DNA of 64,000 nucleotides from assembly GCF_029360705.1 (NCBI RefSeq), contig NZ_JARKMX010000008.1, positions 2,844,202-2,908,201 on the forward strand, written 5' to 3'. The translations under genes were made by a program, and so were the position numbers. The stretch is from Paraflavitalea pollutisoli (GTDB taxonomy: Bacteria; Bacteroidota; Bacteroidia; Chitinophagales; Chitinophagaceae). The notes below the pieces were generated by a model. That model ran no database searches. It saw nothing but the letters and a program-made list of their open reading frames with translations, and was not told where the DNA came from. This document shows positions 8,888 through 16,372 of the stretch, in pieces; the stretch's first letter is position 1, and the number at the start of each line of letters is the position of its first letter.

Positions 8888-8895
8888 TATCTTTG
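8888..8895 (+). promoter_or_regulatory. -7 box of the SDR gene, almost touching its start codon
   Basis: TATCTTTG is a perfect TAnnTTTG box ending only 5 bp before the ATG at 8901. A transcript starting at the usual distance would be leaderless or nearly so. No clear -33 TTTG is seen. Confidence 0.55.
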
Positions 8896-8900
8896 CGCCC

Positions 8901-9635
8901 ATGTATAAGAACACGGGCAAGCAGGTATTGATCCTGGGCGCCAATTCGGATGTAGCCAAAGAAGCCATCAAATTGTATGTGGCGCAAGGGCATCATGTCA
9001 TTGCGGCCTCCCGCAGCACCGGTGAATTAGCAACATTCGTAGCGACACAGATTCCTGTACCAGAGCAGGTAGACGTGCGCTATTTCGATGCTGTCGCCTT
9101 CGACACGCACCAGGAATTTTATAATGAGCTGCCTGCCAAACCACACATTGTGGTGTATGCCGCTGGCTTCCAGGTGACGAATGACGAAGCCCTCGTTAAC
9201 TGGAATGGAACCTTGCAGATGATGAAGGTGCATTATAGCGGTGCCGTGTCGATACTCAATATCATTGCCATGGATGTCAGCAACCAGCACCTGGAGCGTA
9301 TCGTTGGATTGAGTTCGCTATCGGGTGTGCGTGGCCGCAAAAGCAATTTTGTGTATGGCAGTACCAAAGCTGCGTTCACCACCTACCTGGCCGGACTGCG
9401 GCAATACCTTGCTCCCCGCAAGATCACCATCAATGCCATTGTGGCCGGCTATATCCGCAGTAAGATGACAGCGCATCTCGACCTGCCCGAATCACTACTA
9501 CTGGAGCCGGCTTATATTGCCAATGCAATTGTCCAGGCGCCGCGGCGTTTCGTGATCGTGCCTGGCTTCAAATGGAAGATCATTTACAATATCCTGCGGC
9601 TGTTACCAGAAAGCCTGGTGGCGAAGCTGCCGTGA
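8901..9635 (+). CDS. Short-chain dehydrogenase/reductase (SDR)
   Basis: A 244-residue Rossmann enzyme starting YKNTGKQVLILGANSDVAKEA (cofactor loop, a variant of TGxxxGxG), with LSSLSGVRG carrying the catalytic Ser and YGSTKAAF giving the YxxxK pair. The segment VYAAGF corresponds to the NNAG strand. A much longer upstream frame exists, but the Rossmann strand and the -7 box at 8888-8895 both place the start at 8901. Likely cytoplasmic reductase of unknown substrate, perhaps working with the divergent Gfo/Idh/MocA oxidoreductase. Confidence 0.87.
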   Translation: MYKNTGKQVLILGANSDVAKEAIKLYVAQGHHVIAASRSTGELATFVATQIPVPEQVDVRYFDAVAFDTHQEFYNELPAKPHIVVYAAGFQVTNDEALVNWNGTLQMMKVHYSGAVSILNIIAMDVSNQHLERIVGLSSLSGVRGRKSNFVYGSTKAAFTTYLAGLRQYLAPRKITINAIVAGYIRSKMTAHLDLPESLLLEPAYIANAIVQAPRRFVIVPGFKWKIIYNILRLLPESLVAKLP

Positions 9636-9638
9636 GTA

Positions 9639-9671
9639 AAAAAGGGTTAGCCGGCGAATGCCAGCTAACCC
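9639..9671 (-). terminator. Intrinsic terminator of the pectate lyase gene
   Basis: GGGTTAGC (9644-9651) pairs with GCTAACCC (9664-9671); on the minus strand the stem is followed by six T. It lies 31 bp beyond the lyase stop and may also help end the SDR transcript. Confidence 0.75.
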
Positions 9672-9702
9672 CGCAACTTTTATCACTTATCGACAGACGC
9701 TC

Positions 9703-12700
9703 TTACTGCACCACCAATGGCTGGATCGCTTGCTTATCCTTGCCATTGTTTACCCCGATGAAATAGACACCTGTCTGCAAGCCCTTCACCGACACCGTCA
9801 CATAATGCACACCCGGCGCAAACACACGGTTCGCCACCCGCTGCACCAGCCGGCCATCAGCCGCAAACAAACTGACCTGTATCCGTTGTTCAGTAACCAC
9901 CGTCAACTTCAATGTTGACTGGCCCGTCGTGGGATTCGGGAAGATCAGTGGTGCTGCTTCCACAGCAGGCACCGTTGAAGAGGTTCCGGCCACCCTGCTA
10001 CCCACCGATCCGCTGCACGTTGCTTCCGTTGGCGTATTGCCCACGATCTCGATCCAGTCGATCACCGCAAACTCCGCTGCCACTGTTGTTTCCAACCGGA
10101 TAAAGTTGGTACCGGCTACCAGGTTCACCGTTACATTGCCGGTGGTCGTCCAGGTACTCCAGGTACTTGTTTTCGGGAACGACACACTGGCCAGTGCCTG
10201 CGTACCATTCACCAGTACGCGGGCCGTCGTAGCGCTTTGCGAACCTGCATTCGAATAACGCCAGCGCAAGGTATAACTGCCCGCAGCCCCGGCCCGCACA
10301 GCCCAGGTAATGCCACGGCCACTGGAATTACTGAGGTTCACATAATAACCACCATCGGCGCCGGTATAGGTATTCTGCCTCGACCCATCGATGCTGCAAT
10401 AGCCCGTACCCGTACCCGATTTATCATCGATGCGCAAGGTGCTGCCGCCACCACCGCTGCTGGTGAAGTTGGCTGTCACACTGGTGTTGGCATTCATTGT
10501 CACGGTGGTTGTAGTTCCCGTGCCGCTGGCTCCGCCGCTCCAGTTGCTGAAGGTATATCCGCTGGCAGGGGTAGCCGTCAGGGTAACGACTGTACCTGCT
10601 GCATAGGTAGTAGCATTCGGACTGCGGGTGATCGTGCCTCCACCAGCGGGGCTGGCCGAGGTGGTCAGCGTGTACGTGCCGCCTGTGCTATTGGTGAAGT
10701 TGGCCGTTACAGAAGTATTGGCATTCATCGTTACGCTGGTAGTGGTATTGGTACCACTGGCTCCCCCACTCCAGTTCACGAACGTATAACCACTTGCTGG
10801 GACAGCTGTCAGGGTCACTACGGTGCCCGCCGCATACGATGAAGCATTCGGGCTACGGGTAACAGACCCTCCTGCTGACGGTGAAGCACTTGTCGAGAGG
10901 CTGTAATTAGTCGGAGTGGTACCACAACCACAGGAGGTGGGTGATGGCAAGGTGGCCCCGGCGCCGCAAGATGCCGTGACCAGCGCTTTCACATCGGCCG
11001 CCGCCGACAGGCTCAACGAATAAGGAGGTGTAAAGGCCGTGCCGCTGCCCGCGGTATTGCCCGATGTACCATTGTACACATTATTGCGGGAAGTCACCGC
11101 CGTGAAATTATTCTCATACAGGTCGATGGGTGTATTTACTCCATCAAAGTAGTTGCCCTCTACCAGCAAATTGGCTTCGACCCCTGCCCGCACGCAATGG
11201 TTGGCCTGCGGACTATCAAACAGGTTGTTGACCACATGCACCTGACCAAACCGCACCCGCGGCATGCGCTCGCGGCAACCTGCCGTCCAATGGTTGTACA
11301 TCATGGTTACTTTCAGTTTACCCCGGTCGCTGGTCTTGCTATCGGAGTTACCGATCAGGTTCACGAACTGGTGATTGCTGGAGGCACTGGTGTAGCGGAA
11401 TTTCGTCCAGGTTACGCTGATGTAATTGGCACCATTCGTAATATCCATATTACCATCCTGCCCATCATAGATATCGCAATGATCGACCCATACATTGGTG
11501 ACACCCGATCCATCGATGCTGATACAATCTACTCCATCCACATCCACGGCACCGGGACCACGCACGATCATATTGCGGATGATCACATTGTTGCCACGCA
11601 CATCGAAGCCTCCATAAAGGGTTGCCCCCGGCAATCCAATAATGGTCGTATTGGCAGCCACGCGGACGCGGGTACCCACGCCCGATCCCAAATTGCCGCT
11701 CACATAGATCACCCGGGAACCGGAACCGTTGGCGCGCGTGGTAAGATCAGACAGGGAGGTAACCGTCACCGGTGTAGCGCTGCCACCTCCTGTGGTGCCG
11801 CCATTCTGGGTGGCCCAACCTACCGGTGCACAGGCATCGGCAGCCAAGGCGACGACCGCTTGCGCAGGGTCTGTGGAAGCAACCCTTGTACCTACCGCAT
11901 CACTGCAGGAAGCTTCGGTGGGATTGGTACCCACAATCTCGATCCAGTCGATCACCGCAAACTCAGCAGCTGCCGTTGTTTCCAGCCTGATCTTGTTGGC
12001 ACCAGCCACCAGGTTGACGGTCACATTGCCCGTAGTAGCCCAGGTACTCCAGGTACTTGTTTTCGGGAAGGATACACTGGCCAGGGCCTGCGTTCCATTT
12101 ACGAGCACGCGCGCCGTAGTAGCGCTTTGCGAACCCGCATTGGAATACCTCCAGCGCAGGGTATAAGATCCCGCAGCCCCTGCCCGCACGGCCCAGGTGA
12201 TACCCTTGCCACTCGAATTGCTGAGGTTCACATAATAGCCCCCATCGGCACCGGTATAGCTGTTTTGCCGGGAACCATCGGCACTGCAATAACCCGTACC
12301 CGTTCCCGATTTATCATCGATGCGCAAGGTGCTGCCGCCACCACCGCTGGTGGTAAAATTGGCCGTGACACTGGTATTGGCATTCATCGTCACCGTGGTC
12401 GTAGTGCCCGTGCCACTGGCGCCACCGCTCCAGCTACTGAAGGCATAACCGCTGGCAGGTGTAGCCGTCAAAGTTACGACTGTACCTGCAGCATAAGTAG
12501 TCGCATTGGGACTACGGGTGATGCTGCCGCCTGCTGTGGGTGATGCCGTGGTGGTGAGCGTGTACGTACCACCTGTACTATTGGTGAAGTTGGCCGTTAC
12601 GGTCTTGTTGCTGTTCATCGTCACGGTGACCGATGTGGCAGTACCCGAAGCGTCGCCACTCCAACCGGTAAAGGTATAACCACTGGCCGCAGTTGCCGTC

Positions 12701-14034
12701 AGGGTAACTAGCGTTCCGGCAGCGTAGGTCGTAGCATTGGGACTGCGGCTTACACTACCACCCGCCGTTGGCGAGGCACTGGTAGTCAGCGTGTAGTTGG
12801 TGGTGGTAGCCCCCGACTCGATGGCGCCCAGGTCGGGCGCTGAGCCGTTGTAACTGATACCCGTGGAGGCAACGCCCGCATTGATGAGGTCGCTGCCGCT
12901 GGCGAGGTTCAGAAAGCCACCGCTGGTGGGATTGGCATTTGCCCCCGGACTCAGGCTTACAAAGTCGGCTGCATTTACGGTGAAGCCACCAGCGGCTCCC
13001 TGAAATGAATTGGGTGCCGTGGCCGTACCGATGATGCGGTCATTGGAACCGCTGAGGTAAGAGAGGTTGTTTTTGAATACACTGGTACCACCATCGAAAT
13101 TGAAGTTGCGCTCTGTATTCTGATAACCGGTGTTGTTGGTCATCTCGATAGTACCCAGGTTGCGGTTGTAGGTAAAACCGTGTTTGCCGTTGTTGAACGC
13201 TACACAACGCCGTACGATGTGGTTGACGGAGATATCTTCTCCGCCCAGCTTAAAGCCATTCTTGTCGCCATTGCCCGAGGTAGAACCATCGGTGAGGCGA
13301 CCATTGGAATGCGCGATACAGTTTTCCAGTGTGACCGCACCAATCGGTCCCGTATCGGATTTGGTGTACAGATCCCACCCGTCATCGATGTTGTGGTGCG
13401 ATACGCAATTGCGGAATACGTTACCATTGCCACTGGTGAGTTTGGCCGCAAAGCCGTCGGCATCTTCATTGTCAGGATCTTTGTTGTCGTAGGCCTCGCA
13501 ATTCAGGATGAGGTTGTTGGAAGGCCATTGACTGATGGAATTGTAGCTCGTGTTGTACCGGCTTAACTGCAAACCGCTGTCGTTGTTCTTGCGAAAGATG
13601 CAGTTTTCGATGGTGTTGTTGTCGCCGGACAACAACAAACCATTATCACCGGCACTTTCAACGATCAGTCCGCGCAGGTGCCAGTAACTGCCATCGAGTA
13701 CAATGCCTCGGTTGGAAGTAGACACTGCCATACCGGCAAAACTGAGCACGGGCACTTCGCTGTTGTAGGCAAAGAGTTTTTTGGTGGCGCCGGATGCACC
13801 ACTGTTCGATTCAGCAATGAGGATGGTGGCGGTGATGTTGTAGGTACCGCCGCGCAGGTATATGGCACCACCGGTCCCCACGGTGGCAATAGCATTTTGT
13901 AAAGTAGTGGGGGATGCAATGGAAGTTCCGCTGTTGGAAGCGCTTCCGGTAGGAGAAACATAGAGTGTTTGCCGGGCAAAGGTGCCCATACAGGCAAACA
14001 GCATGCTCAACAGAAGACATAGATTTCTTTTCAT
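9703..14034 (-). CDS. Secreted two-headed pectate lyase: PL9-like + PL1, with CBM35-like modules and T9SS sorting domain
   Basis: A 1443-residue protein. Order: signal peptide 1-21; PL9-type right-handed helix ~22-408, with DADGFAAK (191-198), DDGWDLYTK (217-225) and NGFKLGG (259-265, Lys262 at the catalytic lysine position); two InlB-like B-repeats ~413-562; CBM35-like domain ~569-702; PL1 pectate lyase ~735-1037 with VWVDHCD (848-854) and the RMPRVR arginine motif (923-928); two more B-repeats ~1043-1191; a second CBM35-like domain ~1199-1332; T9SS type A C-terminal domain ~1360-1443 (IFPNPTTGQ...). It should cleave polygalacturonate by beta-elimination with two active sites outside the cell. 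The start at 14034 is the Met directly before the signal peptide. Confidence 0.92.
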   Translation of the reverse strand: MKRNLCLLLSMLFACMGTFARQTLYVSPTGSASNSGTSIASPTTLQNAIATVGTGGAIYLRGGTYNITATILIAESNSGASGATKKLFAYNSEVPVLSFAGMAVSTSNRGIVLDGSYWHLRGLIVESAGDNGLLLSGDNNTIENCIFRKNNDSGLQLSRYNTSYNSISQWPSNNLILNCEAYDNKDPDNEDADGFAAKLTSGNGNVFRNCVSHHNIDDGWDLYTKSDTGPIGAVTLENCIAHSNGRLTDGSTSGNGDKNGFKLGGEDISVNHIVRRCVAFNNGKHGFTYNRNLGTIEMTNNTGYQNTERNFNFDGGTSVFKNNLSYLSGSNDRIIGTATAPNSFQGAAGGFTVNAADFVSLSPGANANPTSGGFLNLASGSDLINAGVASTGISYNGSAPDLGAIESGATTTNYTLTTSASPTAGGSVSRSPNATTYAAGTLVTLTATAASGYTFTGWSGDASGTATSVTVTMNSNKTVTANFTNSTGGTYTLTTTASPTAGGSITRSPNATTYAAGTVVTLTATPASGYAFSSWSGGASGTGTTTTVTMNANTSVTANFTTSGGGGSTLRIDDKSGTGTGYCSADGSRQNSYTGADGGYYVNLSNSSGKGITWAVRAGAAGSYTLRWRYSNAGSQSATTARVLVNGTQALASVSFPKTSTWSTWATTGNVTVNLVAGANKIRLETTAAAEFAVIDWIEIVGTNPTEASCSDAVGTRVASTDPAQAVVALAADACAPVGWATQNGGTTGGGSATPVTVTSLSDLTTRANGSGSRVIYVSGNLGSGVGTRVRVAANTTIIGLPGATLYGGFDVRGNNVIIRNMIVRGPGAVDVDGVDCISIDGSGVTNVWVDHCDIYDGQDGNMDITNGANYISVTWTKFRYTSASSNHQFVNLIGNSDSKTSDRGKLKVTMMYNHWTAGCRERMPRVRFGQVHVVNNLFDSPQANHCVRAGVEANLLVEGNYFDGVNTPIDLYENNFTAVTSRNNVYNGTSGNTAGSGTAFTPPYSLSLSAAADVKALVTASCGAGATLPSPTSCGCGTTPTNYSLSTSASPSAGGSVTRSPNASSYAAGTVVTLTAVPASGYTFVNWSGGASGTNTTTSVTMNANTSVTANFTNSTGGTYTLTTSASPAGGGTITRSPNATTYAAGTVVTLTATPASGYTFSNWSGGASGTGTTTTVTMNANTSVTANFTSSGGGGSTLRIDDKSGTGTGYCSIDGSRQNTYTGADGGYYVNLSNSSGRGITWAVRAGAAGSYTLRWRYSNAGSQSATTARVLVNGTQALASVSFPKTSTWSTWTTTGNVTVNLVAGTNFIRLETTVAAEFAVIDWIEIVGNTPTEATCSGSVGSRVAGTSSTVPAVEAAPLIFPNPTTGQSTLKLTVVTEQRIQVSLFAADGRLVQRVANRVFAPGVHYVTVSVKGLQTGVYFIGVNNGKDKQAIQPLVVQ
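10008..10908 (-). repeat. Intragenic direct repeat, downstream copy
   Basis: Codons ~1043-1343 of the lyase (two B-repeats plus CBM35-like domain) are nearly the same, in protein and DNA, as codons ~413-713. The domains differ by only scattered residues, pointing to recent duplication or ongoing gene conversion. Confidence 0.85.
11898..12798 (-). repeat. Intragenic direct repeat, upstream copy
   Basis: Partner of the repeat at 10008-10908. Shared landmarks include GYCS.DGSRQN, TGADGGYYVNLSNSSG and FPKTSTWSTW in both copies. The two copies flank the PL1 catalytic domain. Confidence 0.85.
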
Positions 14035-14458
14035 GCGACAAGCTGTTTTAATGATTAAATAAGAATACATACCTATAACAGGCAGCCTGTCTGCATGAGC
14101 ATACGAGGGCAAAATGTTCTGCAAAACAGTTTTGCTGCTTGGTATTTCAATGCCAGTAAAAATTTGCCTTGATAGCGAAGAGGGTAAAAAACAGCGGGGT
14201 CTATCCTGCTTCCGGTGAAGCATGGACAAGCAATCGCCACGAGGCTTATATTTATAACGGAGGAGAGTTGCGAGCGTGTCTACCGGCTGTTCCGGTCACC
14301 TACACCTGATGACCAGACGAGTCGGCAGACACTAAAAAGCCCTATTAAGTTAGACAGAAAGCTATCCTGAAGGGTAAAACGTAGATGGTTTATTTACGCA
14401 ATCGTTCCCGGGAACCTGTATGCGCTTCGCATCATTGCTGGCAAACAATCTTATAACG
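14035..14458. other. Intergenic region upstream of the pectate lyase
   Basis: About 424 bases without a supportable gene. It should hold the lyase promoter (no convincing TAnnTTTG box found near 14034) and the 3' end of the ArsR gene. A 12-bp palindrome GTTCCCGGGAAC lies at 14404-14415, of unknown meaning. No tRNA or other RNA gene seen. Confidence 0.5.
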
Positions 14459-15160
14459 CTATTGATTACCAACGGCCGAATCGATCAACCCCAATCGCTC
14501 CAGGACCTGCTGCCCTTTGGCGGTGAGGATCACGGTACGTTCATTGATCTTTCTGCGTACCCAATGCCGCGCAACCAGTTGATCGAGCAGCGCTGCACCC
14601 AATGCACCGGCCAGGTGGTGCCTGCGTTCCGACCAGTCGAGGCAGGGTTGGGCAAAAGCCCGCTTCTGCTGTTGCAACGCGTGTACATCGATGCTCAGCT
14701 CGGCAAACCACGCAATACCTTTTTGGGAAACAAGGTATGTATCGTCTTTCACCTGCAATAGCCGCTTGCGCACCAGGCCTTGTGTGATATTTACCGCCAG
14801 GTTACCTGCCAGGTGATCATAACAGGTGCGGGCATAACGAACATCCCCGTTTTGCAACCTGGCGGCTGGCATCATTGTACGCTTTTCGGGAACCAAGCTG
14901 GCCAGCCCTTCGATGGCGTAGGCTACTTCATGACGGGCAAAACAATAGTAGCGGTGCTTGCCCTGTTTTTCCACCCGCAGTAAACCGCCTTCCACCAGTT
15001 TGTTGAGGTGGTTACTGGCAGACTGCGGGGATATGCCGGCCGACAATGCCAGTTCACCAGCTGTATAAGCCCTGCCATCGAGCAGACTCCACAACATGGT
15101 AGCCCGGGCTGCTTCTCCTATCAATGCCGTGATGGCCGTAAACCGTTCGACAGATTCCAT
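14459..15160 (-). CDS. ArsR-family transcriptional regulator with long C-terminal domain
   Basis: A 233-residue protein: an N-terminal winged helix (ARATMLWSLLDGRAYTAGELA; recognition helix SPQSASNHLNKL; wing VEKQGKHRYYCFA) and a C-terminal ~130 residues of helical and winged-helix-like character (GLVRKRLLQV, VILTAKGQQVLERLG). Typical ArsR proteins are ~100 residues, so this belongs to the longer subgroup seen beside small oxygenase-like genes. No metal-binding CxC motif is visible in the HTH. It is divergent from a monooxygenase-like gene, and an inverted repeat lies on its own promoter, so autorepression and control of the neighbour are likely. Confidence 0.87.
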   Translation of the reverse strand: MESVERFTAITALIGEAARATMLWSLLDGRAYTAGELALSAGISPQSASNHLNKLVEGGLLRVEKQGKHRYYCFARHEVAYAIEGLASLVPEKRTMMPAARLQNGDVRYARTCYDHLAGNLAVNITQGLVRKRLLQVKDDTYLVSQKGIAWFAELSIDVHALQQQKRAFAQPCLDWSERRHHLAGALGAALLDQLVARHWVRRKINERTVILTAKGQQVLERLGLIDSAVGNQ

Positions 15161-15170
15161 AGTTCATTAT

Positions 15171-15197
15171 TGCATGAAATATTCGTGCATAAAGATA
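15171..15197 (-). promoter_or_regulatory. ArsR promoter and probable operator
   Basis: The sequence at 15171-15189 is an imperfect palindrome: arms TGCATGAA and TTCGTGCA around ATA, 7 of 8 positions symmetric. Immediately beside it the minus strand reads TATCTTTA (15197-15190), a near -7 box, so the start site falls inside the palindrome. Placement fits autorepression by the ArsR protein and shared control of the divergent gene at 15237. Confidence 0.6.
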
Positions 15198-15236
15198 TCT
15201 ACTATTGCACGCTTGTTTCTTTTAAAACCTACCATT

Positions 15237-15602
15237 ATGATTGCCGTTATTTTTGAAGTCATTCCAAAAGCAGACCAACTGCCCCAATACCTTGCTATTG
15301 CTGAAAGCATAAAGCCTTTTTTATCTACGATAGAGGGCTTCATATCGGTGGAGCGCTTTCAAAGCCTCAGCGAGCCCCGTAAATACCTTTCTCTTTCCTA
15401 TTGGCGTGATGAGGCCGCTGTAGCCCAATGGCGTAACCTGGCGGAGCATCGCGTAGCACAACAGGAAGGCCGCAGTCATGTCTTTGAAGATTACTCCATC
15501 CGAATTGCTGCGGTAGTACGTGATTACGGGATGCAGGAACGGCAGGAAGCACCGACAGACAGCCGGGCTTTTCATCGTAGAGCGGGACCAGCCAGTAACT
15601 AG
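15237..15602 (+). CDS. Antibiotic-biosynthesis-monooxygenase (ABM)-like protein
   Basis: A 121-residue protein starting IAVIFEVIPKADQLPQYLAIA, with the ABM/ferredoxin-like pattern: GFISVERFQSLSEPRKYLSLSYWRDEAAVAQWRNLAEHR. The family includes cofactor-free monooxygenases, heme-degrading proteins and signalling domains. The start is the first Met of the fold; a longer frame upstream runs through the divergent regulator's promoter. Control by the neighbouring ArsR protein is likely. The last ~15 residues are basic and probably disordered. Confidence 0.8.
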   Translation: MIAVIFEVIPKADQLPQYLAIAESIKPFLSTIEGFISVERFQSLSEPRKYLSLSYWRDEAAVAQWRNLAEHRVAQQEGRSHVFEDYSIRIAAVVRDYGMQERQEAPTDSRAFHRRAGPASN

Positions 15603-15628
15603 AAGCCGGTAGGCTATCCGCATAAAAA

Positions 15629-15677
15629 AAGCCATCCTGCAATAGTTGCGGATGGCTTCCTGACCGGCTTACGGTCA
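15629..15677 (-). terminator. Double hairpin with T-run closing a small minus-strand transcript
   Basis: Reading the minus strand, a stem CTGACCG...CGGTCAG (15677-15659) is followed by a second stem GGATGGCTT pairing (15658-15650 with 15637-15629) and seven T. No protein gene of ordinary size ends here on this strand; it matches the small transcript that starts near 15785. In the plus direction the T-run is missing. Confidence 0.65.
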
Positions 15678-15705
15678 GCAGATATTTTGATGGAACATAC
15701 CCCGG

Positions 15706-15753
15706 TTAGACGAGACCAACCTGGAGTGCCCATGAATGATCTGTAGATTTCAT
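15706..15753 (-). CDS. 15-residue ORF with perfect Shine-Dalgarno (small transcript)
   Basis: The minus strand reads AAGGAGGT (15765-15758), then 4 nt, then ATG at 15753 and fifteen codons (MKSTDHSWALQVGLV) to TAA at 15706. A near -7 box TATCTTTA lies at 15795-15788 and a double hairpin with T7 lies at 15677-15624, so the whole unit would be a transcript of about 160 nt. Such a strong Shine-Dalgarno is unusual in Bacteroidota, where initiation rarely uses it. It could encode a micropeptide or be a regulatory RNA whose SD binds the 16S tail. I do not recognise it as a known RNA family. Confidence 0.5.
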   Translation of the reverse strand: MKSTDHSWALQVGLV

Positions 15754-15813
15754 GAATACCTCCTTTTCTTTGGTGAGCTGTAGATACTAAAGATAGGGAA
15801 AAACAAGAATGGG

Positions 15814-15842
15814 TTGCGTAGCGGGGTAAAATTTTAACTTTG
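15814..15842 (+). promoter_or_regulatory. Nudix gene promoter (-33/-7)
   Basis: TTG at 15814-15816 and TAACTTTG at 15835-15842 are separated by 18 bp; the -7 is a perfect match. The leader to the ATG at 15885 would be ~38 nt. Confidence 0.7.
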
Positions 15843-15884
15843 TATCCCGGCCACCATTTTTAACCGGCCGGATCAGTTCGTCAC

Positions 15885-16352
15885 ATGCCCAAACAAAGCG
15901 CCGGTATATTGCTGTATAGAAAACTCCACAAGCAACCCGAAGTACTGCTGGTGCTGCCCGGCGGGCCCTATTTCGCGGGCAAGGATGCCGGAAGCTGGAC
16001 CATCCCCAAAGGTGAATTTACGGAGGAAGAAGCTCCTTTACACGCCGCCATCCGGGAAATGGTGGAAGAAACAGGGTATCAACCGACCGGAACATTTATT
16101 TCCCTCACCCCTATCAAACAAAAAGGTGGCAAAATTGTACATTGCTGGGCAGTCGCCGGTGACCTGGATGCCGATTCGATCGTCAGCAACACTTTCGAAC
16201 TGGAATGGCCACCCCGCTCGGGCAAGCGTCAATCTTTTCCGGAAATAGCGCGGGCAGCCTGGTTTACCATCGATACCGCCACCAGGAAAATAAATGAGCG
16301 GCAGCAACCGCTACTGGAAGAATTGGCGCAAAGACTGTCCCAACAAGACTGA
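15885..16352 (+). CDS. Nudix hydrolase
   Basis: A 155-residue Nudix-fold enzyme that hydrolyses nucleoside diphosphate linked to another moiety. The 23-residue Nudix box is complete: GEFTEEEAPLHAAI then REMVEETGY (residues ~46-68), with all the conserved Gly, Glu and Arg residues. The N-terminal AGILLYRK and W-T-I-P-K-G entry resemble the group that acts on dinucleoside polyphosphates. It has its own promoter and lies 20 bp before the XdhC gene, so it may be first in a three-gene operon. Confidence 0.9.
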   Translation: MPKQSAGILLYRKLHKQPEVLLVLPGGPYFAGKDAGSWTIPKGEFTEEEAPLHAAIREMVEETGYQPTGTFISLTPIKQKGGKIVHCWAVAGDLDADSIVSNTFELEWPPRSGKRQSFPEIARAAWFTIDTATRKINERQQPLLEELAQRLSQQD

Positions 16353-16372
16353 TTTTGTAATTTACAGCAGGA

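Noticed and set aside
11197-12543. Long plus-strand open frame inside the pectate lyase
   Set aside because: It is antisense to the repetitive Thr/Ser/Gly-rich lyase coding sequence and shows no family or start context.
14404-14415. Palindrome GTTCCCGGGAAC as an operator
   Set aside because: Isolated 12-bp palindrome not placed near a recognised promoter; could be chance.
15624-15753. trp-type attenuator leader peptide
   Set aside because: Only one Trp codon is present and no biosynthetic gene follows on that strand.
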